NCBI GenBank assembly: GCA_934643145.1
Contig: CAKUBM010000003.1
Span: 1 to 64,000 of the forward strand
Direction of reading: 5' to 3'
Origin: an uncultured Collinsella sp.
Lineage (GTDB): Bacteria; Actinomycetota; Coriobacteriia; Coriobacteriales; Coriobacteriaceae
DNA: 64,000 nt
The notes under the pieces are model-generated. The model searched no databases and had not been told where the DNA came from. It worked only from the letters and a program-made list of their open reading frames with translations. The position numbers and the translations under genes were made by a program. Position 1 is the stretch's first letter, and each line of letters opens with the position of its first letter. This document shows, piece by piece, positions 59,207-64,000 of this stretch.

Positions 59207-59297
59207 GGCGCAAGGCCTGCGGGGTTATCACGCCGACGTCCTCGCCGCTTCGCGGCTGCGGGATGTCGGCTTAGATAACCCCTCCCGGCCTTGCGCC
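59207..59297. repeat. 91-bp long palindrome after usp
   Basis: Outer arms GGCGCAAGGCC with GGGGTTATC, and an inner GCCGACGTCC/GGGATGTCGGC stem closing on GCCGC-TTC-GCGGC, make one long hairpin with small bulges. Confidence 0.8.
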
Positions 59298-59337
59298 TTC
59301 GTCACCATACTTCAACGAGTTGGCTGATAAAAAATGG

Positions 59338-59370
59338 CGTGCCGCCCCGTTTGGGGCGGCACGTTTTGTT
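59338..59370. terminator. bidirectional terminator between usp and the histidine kinase
   Basis: CGTGCCGCCCC-GTTT-GGGGCGGCACG with TTTTGTTT on the plus side and ATTTTTTA on the minus side. Confidence 0.85.
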
Positions 59371-59464
59371 TGAGCTGCACGTTTTTGTTTTGGGAGATCC
59401 ATTTGAGCCTCATAATTATGTTCACGTTCGGGAACATAGCCGTCCGCACCGCAAGACGGCCCGG

Positions 59465-60508
59465 CTACTCGAAGTATTGGAACTTGTTCGTTGAGAAGGC
59501 GAACGTGACGACAAAGCCTTCGCCCGGCTCCGATGCCGCAGTGACGTCGATGCCCATCTTGGAGCATAAACGCGCCACCAGGTAGAGGCCGATGCCCGTT
59601 GCGCGCTTGGTGGTGCGGCCGTTGTCGCCGGTAAAGCCCTTCTCGAACACGCGCGGCAGGTCGGCCGCGCTCACGCCGCAGCCGTTGTCCGCGACGGTGA
59701 GCTCGATGCGTTCGCTCGCCAAGCCCTCGTCCAGCAATGCGCCCGAAAACACGATCTTCGCGCCGTCCTCGCACGCATATTTAATGCTGTTCTGAATGAG
59801 CTGACCCAGAATAAACTCGAGCCACTTCTCGTCGGTAAAGACCTCAAAGTCGAGGTTCTCGCACACCGGAGCCACGTGCGCCGCGATAAGTTCGCGCGCG
59901 TTGGCTTTAATCGCGCCCGTCACCAAGGTCCTGAGATCCCAGCGGCGAATCAGGTAGTCGCGCTCCACGACTTCCGAGCGCGCGTAGTACAGTGCCTGGT
60001 CGATATAGCGCTCAACGCGAGCCAGCTCGCGACCCAGGTCATCCACACGTGACAGGTCGTCTTCGCTGCCGTCCAGGTTTTCCAAAATCAGATGGGCTGC
60101 CGCCAGAGGCAGCTTGGCCTCGTGGACCCAGCTCTCGATATAGTCGCGATAGTCATCGGTCTGGCGCCGGCCTTCGGCAACCTCGTCGCAGGCAGCTTTG
60201 CCCACCCGGCGCAAGACCTCGTACTCGAGCTCGCCCTCGGCATAGGTCGGGCATTGCACCATCTCCTGCACCCACGCAGGGCTCTCGAGCTCCTCGGCCG
60301 CGCGCTCCAGCTGACACAGAAAACGACGACGGCGCGCATACTCGATCACGATGCCGAGCATGCCAAAGATAAAGGACACACCAACCGCCACGACCACGAT
60401 AGATGCCGGGGCCCCGGCGACCGTCAGCACAAAGCAGCTCAGCAGCACGCCGCACGTCCACACGGCGACGGGCAGCAGCGCGTCTTTAAAGAACTTACCA
60501 AACGACAT
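59465..60508 (-). CDS. sensor histidine kinase, small two-helix type
   Basis: This 347-residue kinase has two N-terminal transmembrane segments with almost no extracytoplasmic loop (LLPVAVWTCGVLLSCFVLTV and SIVVVAVGVSFIFGMLGIV). The phospho-histidine lies in ESWVHEAKLPLAA, and the ATPase motifs are QLIQNSIKYA, DNGCGV and GIGLYLVARL. The architecture resembles BceS-type sensors of peptide antibiotics, which usually work with an ABC transporter; none is adjacent. It follows the response regulator after 9 bp. Confidence 0.92.
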   Translation of the reverse strand: MSFGKFFKDALLPVAVWTCGVLLSCFVLTVAGAPASIVVVAVGVSFIFGMLGIVIEYARRRRFLCQLERAAEELESPAWVQEMVQCPTYAEGELEYEVLRRVGKAACDEVAEGRRQTDDYRDYIESWVHEAKLPLAAAHLILENLDGSEDDLSRVDDLGRELARVERYIDQALYYARSEVVERDYLIRRWDLRTLVTGAIKANARELIAAHVAPVCENLDFEVFTDEKWLEFILGQLIQNSIKYACEDGAKIVFSGALLDEGLASERIELTVADNGCGVSAADLPRVFEKGFTGDNGRTTKRATGIGLYLVARLCSKMGIDVTAASEPGEGFVVTFAFSTNKFQYFE

Positions 60509-60517
60509 AACTAGCAC

Positions 60518-61189
60518 CTAGACCGAATAGCCCTGGCCGCGATGCGTGGTCAAATACCCCTTGATGCCGATTTTTTCGAGCGTGGTACGCAGGCGGTTGA
60601 TGTTGACAGTAAGCGTGTTGTCGTCCACGAAGGCATCGGAATCCCACAGGTCCTGCATGATGGCCGAGCGCGAAACGATCTTGCCCGCGCGACTCAGAAG
60701 CAGTGAGAGGATACGCAGTTCATTTTTGGTAAGCTCGGTGCTGTCGCCGGTCGCCGTGTTGGTGACCATAGAACGGGCGAGGTCGAGCTCCAGCCCCTTG
60801 TGGACGAGCGTGCTGCGCTCGCCCGCCGCCGCGGTGCGACGCAGCAAGGCATTGATGCGCGCCACGAGCACGCGCGCACTATAGGGCTTGGAAACGAAGT
60901 CGTCCGCGCCGAGCGTCATGGCCATGACCTCGTCGATCTCGGTCGTGCGCGACGTGAGGACGATGATGGGAACCTCGGATTCGCGGCGGATTTCGTGGCA
61001 GATATGCTGGCCGTCTTTGACGGGAAGCGTGAGGTCGAGCAGCACCAGGTCGGGCGCAGCGGCGAGAATATCGCGCGAAACGTGCTCGAACGATTCGCAG
61101 GCCTCAACCTCAAAACCGGCACGAGCAAGGATGTCGGCAAGCTCGCGACGAATGGGCTCGTCGTCCTCAACGACATAAATCAGCGCCAT
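60518..61189 (-). CDS. OmpR/PhoB-family response regulator
   Basis: This 223-residue regulator has a receiver domain with VVEDDEP acidic pair, the phospho-aspartate in LVLLDLTLP and the lysine in SKPY, and a winged-helix DNA-binding domain (TKNELRILSLLL, HRGQGYSV). The ATG at 61189 has GGGAGG just upstream. It is paired with the kinase at 59465-60508. Confidence 0.94.
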   Translation of the reverse strand: MALIYVVEDDEPIRRELADILARAGFEVEACESFEHVSRDILAAAPDLVLLDLTLPVKDGQHICHEIRRESEVPIIVLTSRTTEIDEVMAMTLGADDFVSKPYSARVLVARINALLRRTAAAGERSTLVHKGLELDLARSMVTNTATGDSTELTKNELRILSLLLSRAGKIVSRSAIMQDLWDSDAFVDDNTLTVNINRLRTTLEKIGIKGYLTTHRGQGYSV

Positions 61190-61358
61190 GTGTCCTCCCA
61201 TTTCGCGCAACTTGCACCTTCCGCACCATTATGCCCACAGCGTCGCAGCGATACGACCCCGTGGGCAACTAATATGACAAAAGTGTTCGGTAGCCTTGAG
61301 GGAAAAGAGGGACCCTCGGTCCTAAACCGATCGGTCCCATCACTTCGACCTCGAGCCT

Positions 61359-62489
61359 CTACTCGAGCGTACGCATGTATGCAGAGATGGCATCCAGGCC
61401 CTTCTGCAGGTCGTCGGTGTTATCGGAGTATGCATAGCCGATGCGCATGCTCTTGGGCTCCTCGAAGCAATCGCCCGGGGTGACGAGCGCGCCGGACTTC
61501 TTAATCATGTCGACGCAGAACGTCCTGGAGTCGATGTCGTAGTCGTAATACACGAGCGCGGTGGTACCCGCCTCGGGCTTGACGAATGACAGGTGCGGCT
61601 CGCTCTCGACCCACTTCTCCAGAACAGCAAGGTTCTGACGGACGATGCGACGGCTGCGCTCAAGGATCACGGAAGCGTTGCCCAGAATCAGCTCCGCCAC
61701 CGACTCGCTGAATATGCCGGCGGAAATCAGGTTGTAGTCGCGATGCGAGAGCAGCGCGCGACGGAGCTCCGGGCTCTTGGTGACCGCCCAGCCCAGACGC
61801 AGGCCGGCGAACGACCAGACCTTGGACATGGATGCGGTGGCGATGGCCTTGTCGTACAGGTCGACCACAGACTCGGAGTACTCATCCGTCTGGGTAAGCA
61901 GACGGTAGACCTCGTCGCAGAGCAGCCACGCGTCGTGTTTGCGTGCGACCTCGACAATCGCCTTGAGCGTATCGGTGTCGAGCAGGGCGCCCGTGGGGTT
62001 GTCCGGGTTATTGATGCAGATGAGCTTGGTATCGTCGGTCACCAGGGCATCGAGCGCGTCGACGTCGACGTGGTAGCCGTTCTTGCGATCGAGCTGAAGG
62101 ATATCGACCTTCGCACCGCACATCTCGGGAATCGAGTAAAGCTGCTGGTAGGTGGGCTTGACGGAGACTACATGATCGCCCGGTTCGACGAGCGTGGAAA
62201 TAACCAGGGAGTTGGCACCGGTCGCGCCGTGCGTGGGCACGATATGCCCGGGCTCGACCGTCTTATAGAGACGCGCGACCCCCTCGAGGAAGCCGGGCTG
62301 CCCCTCGATGTCTCCGTAGGTGAATCGGCGCGAGCACAGGCTATCGAGCCACGCCTTCTTGTCGGTGTTCGTAAGCTCGAACAGCTGGTCGAGCGTGAGG
62401 GAGTAAACGCACGTCTCCGCAACGTTGTGGGTGCACTTGGTCTCCCACTCGTTCATCCACTGCTCGACGGCGAAATCCTTGATCTGCAT
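61359..62489 (-). CDS. class I/II aminotransferase
   Basis: This 376-residue fold-type I PLP enzyme has the ITHGATGANSLV-like cofactor region (VPTHGATGANS), INNPDNPTGALLD, LLCDEVYR and the PLP lysine in ASMSKVWSFAGLRLGW. It is 24 bp downstream of an ornithine cyclodeaminase-family gene on the same strand, so both probably handle one amino acid or its keto acid. The substrate cannot be told from the sequence. It is not close to the aspartate aminotransferase at 46344-47648. Confidence 0.9.
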   Translation of the reverse strand: MQIKDFAVEQWMNEWETKCTHNVAETCVYSLTLDQLFELTNTDKKAWLDSLCSRRFTYGDIEGQPGFLEGVARLYKTVEPGHIVPTHGATGANSLVISTLVEPGDHVVSVKPTYQQLYSIPEMCGAKVDILQLDRKNGYHVDVDALDALVTDDTKLICINNPDNPTGALLDTDTLKAIVEVARKHDAWLLCDEVYRLLTQTDEYSESVVDLYDKAIATASMSKVWSFAGLRLGWAVTKSPELRRALLSHRDYNLISAGIFSESVAELILGNASVILERSRRIVRQNLAVLEKWVESEPHLSFVKPEAGTTALVYYDYDIDSRTFCVDMIKKSGALVTPGDCFEEPKSMRIGYAYSDNTDDLQKGLDAISAYMRTLE

Positions 62490-62513
62490 TGTCGTTTCCT
62501 TTCCTTGACTTTC

Positions 62514-63545
62514 TTACAGTTCCACCACGGTGCCCAGCCCCGCCTCGACGGCGCGGTCGTAGGCGATTTTCGATGCCGAAAGGTCCTGAACGGCGATGCC
62601 CGACGTATCGAACACCGTCACCTGCTCGTCATCCGAACGCCCCGTAGCCGTGCCGGCGATGACTTCGCCGAGCTCCGCTTTGATGTCCTCGGGGGTGATG
62701 GCACCCTCGGCAACCGGAATCTCCAGCTCGCCGGACGCGACCGATTGCTCGCGGTCGTCGACGTAAACAGCGGCGCGGGCGACAAGTGCCGAGGCGAGCT
62801 CCTGCTTGCCGGGCATGTCGGCACCGACGCAAGAGATATGCGTACCGGGGCGCACCCATGCATCGGGGATGATGGGCTTGGTCGCCGGCGTGATTGTCAC
62901 GATGATGTCGGCCTCTGCCGCGGCACCTTGGCCGTCGGCCGTCGCCTCGATGGAATAGGTGGATGCCTCGCGAGCATGCTCGCAGGCGCCCAAGATACGG
63001 GCGACCTCGTCTCGCATGCGCTCGACGCGGGCCTCGGGCGCGGCATCGGAAACCGGCTCCCACACCTTGACCTCGCTCACTTTGGGACAGGCGGCGAGCA
63101 CGCCCGCCACCATGTAGGTGCTCATATGGCCGGCACCCGCAACAAGCAGTTTGGACGCATCCGCCCGAGCCAGCCACTTGGCGCCGAGCGCAGCGGCAGC
63201 ACCGGTACGAAGTCCAGTGACAGCGGAGGCATTGAGCAGCGCCAACGGCTCGCCCGTCGCGTTGTCGCACAGCAGCGTGGTGCCAAAGATCTCGGGCAGC
63301 CCCTTTTTAGAATTCTGAGAGAACCAAGCAGTGAGCTTCAGGCCGAAGAGGCCGCTTCCCGCCAACTCGCCCGAGCGGATATCCATATCGGCCACGCCGG
63401 GTTCGAACTGCTCATATACCATCGGCCACGCAACACCCTTGCCCGTTGCCTTCTGGCGATATGCCTCCTCCACGGCAGCGATTGCATCCTCGATCGTCAG
63501 CACCTTGGAAACTTCCTCGGCCGAAAGCACCACCATCTGCCCCAT
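62514..63545 (-). CDS. ornithine cyclodeaminase/mu-crystallin family protein
   Basis: This 343-residue NAD(P)-binding protein has the family's N-terminal LSAEEVSKVLTIEDAIAAVEEAY, FGLKLTAWFSQN and TGLRTGAAAALGAKWLA, with the Rossmann motif LLVAGAGHMST and the aspartate segment SCVGADMPGKQEL. Members include ornithine cyclodeaminase, alanine dehydrogenase and related amine enzymes. The start at 63545 follows GGAG. It is the first gene of a pair with the aminotransferase and lies divergent from a PucR regulator. Confidence 0.88.
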   Translation of the reverse strand: MGQMVVLSAEEVSKVLTIEDAIAAVEEAYRQKATGKGVAWPMVYEQFEPGVADMDIRSGELAGSGLFGLKLTAWFSQNSKKGLPEIFGTTLLCDNATGEPLALLNASAVTGLRTGAAAALGAKWLARADASKLLVAGAGHMSTYMVAGVLAACPKVSEVKVWEPVSDAAPEARVERMRDEVARILGACEHAREASTYSIEATADGQGAAAEADIIVTITPATKPIIPDAWVRPGTHISCVGADMPGKQELASALVARAAVYVDDREQSVASGELEIPVAEGAITPEDIKAELGEVIAGTATGRSDDEQVTVFDTSGIAVQDLSASKIAYDRAVEAGLGTVVEL

Positions 63546-63762
63546 CATCGCTCCTTTCAGCGAAAGCTTTACGTTGCTTCACTGTACGGTTTAGTAACGA
63601 TGCCGCCAAGGATCATTTCTTGTTGGAATCTACAACGATTCTCAATTTGATTTTTCGTTCTATCAGCAGATATTTGAATTATTTCTCGCATCAACGACAT
63701 ACGGATGTGCGATTATCCTATTTATACCTATACTTATTGTAACGATTTATAAGGTGATGTTG

Positions 63763-64000
63763 ATGCTATACACCATCTCGGACTTCTCACGGGAATATGA
63801 GGGGTCGGTCCGTCTAATCGCCGGCAGCGATGGCGTCTCGCGTGCCGTCTCCGGCGTCGGGATCCTCGATTATGAACTCATGCCCGGTCTCAAGAACAAG
63901 TACCAGCGCGTCAACTTCACCTCAGACGAGATCGTCCTCAGCACCTTCCTCTATGCGAAGGACGACCCGTACCTCATCACTGAAGCCGTGAAATACCTCG
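63763..64000 (+). CDS. PucR-family transcriptional regulator, N-terminal part (cut by window end)
   Basis: The open frame runs off the window. The 79 visible residues read MLYTISDFSREYEG, then VRLIAGSDGVSRAVSGVGILDYELMPG, a pattern of the N-terminal ligand domain of PucR-type regulators (PucR_1). AAGG lies eight bases before this ATG; another ATG is two codons upstream. It is divergent from the cyclodeaminase/aminotransferase pair and is its probable regulator. Confidence 0.7.
   Translation, partial: MLYTISDFSREYEGSVRLIAGSDGVSRAVSGVGILDYELMPGLKNKYQRVNFTSDEIVLSTFLYAKDDPYLITEAVKYL

Noticed and set aside
61593..63650. 685-codon open frame opposite the aminotransferase and cyclodeaminase genes
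   Set aside because: It covers two conserved genes and has no similarity.

Overview
The window is high-GC, densely coded chromosomal DNA with bacterial ribosome binding sites. Gene content and protein style fit an anaerobic gut actinobacterium of class Coriobacteriia, most likely Collinsella. This assignment is inference from remembered protein families, not a search. Supporting signs are the many sugar PTS genes, the Tat/HypAB/topoisomerase cluster, the long-form Hpf, the RicT/HolB/Tmk cluster and the abundant short palindromic intergenic repeats.

Layout. (1) 0-1.8 kb: an AAA+/DUF4143 ATPase behind three tandem 33-bp palindromic repeats and flanked by a direct repeat. (2) 1.9-19.4 kb: a lactose/galactoside island. 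Minus-strand lacA, lacB, a lacX-like mutarotase and lacC give the tagatose-6-phosphate pathway without lacD. One lacF (EIIA) is followed by two paralogous modules, each a LacI regulator divergent from EIICB (lacE) plus 6-phospho-beta-galactosidase (lacG). A DeoR regulator and galM close the island. (3) 19.7-25 kb: an orphan mannose-type EIIB lacking its histidine, tRNA-Thr(CGT), and a GlcNAc block (yhcH, nagA, a GntR regulator, nagE). (4) 25.4-33 kb: a SurA-like membrane protein, a four-gene operon (a dehydrogenase with a Cys/His-rich tail, a membrane protein, a HEAT-like protein, isocitrate dehydrogenase), DegV, Hpf and a solute-binding lipoprotein with a long leader. (5) 33.7-47.6 kb: a DUF559-like protein, comF, ricT-holB-tmk, a zinc-ribbon protein, topA-hypB-hypA-tatC-tatA, a STAS protein and an aminotransferase. 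(6) 47.8-64 kb: nhaA, ppaC, a ROK kinase, GntR-manA, pcrA, uppP, usp, a two-component system, an aminotransferase plus ornithine-cyclodeaminase-family pair, and the start of a divergent PucR regulator.

How it works together. EIIA plus either EIICB would import and phosphorylate a galactoside. LacG would cut it, LacAB and LacC would take galactose-6-phosphate to tagatose-1,6-bisphosphate, and the mutarotases and ROK kinase would handle the free hexose. NagE, NagA and ManA feed amino sugars and mannose-6-phosphate into glycolysis. Palindromic operator candidates are repeated upstream of these units, which suggests a shared regulatory network.

The most unusual features are the metallothionein-like tail on the 3-hydroxyisobutyrate-dehydrogenase-type enzyme, the histidine-less EIIB, the archaeal-looking topoisomerase I, the RicT with a long basic tail, and several families of short inverted-repeat elements (65-bp, about 69-bp, 215/230-bp MITE-like, 130-bp and 152-bp).
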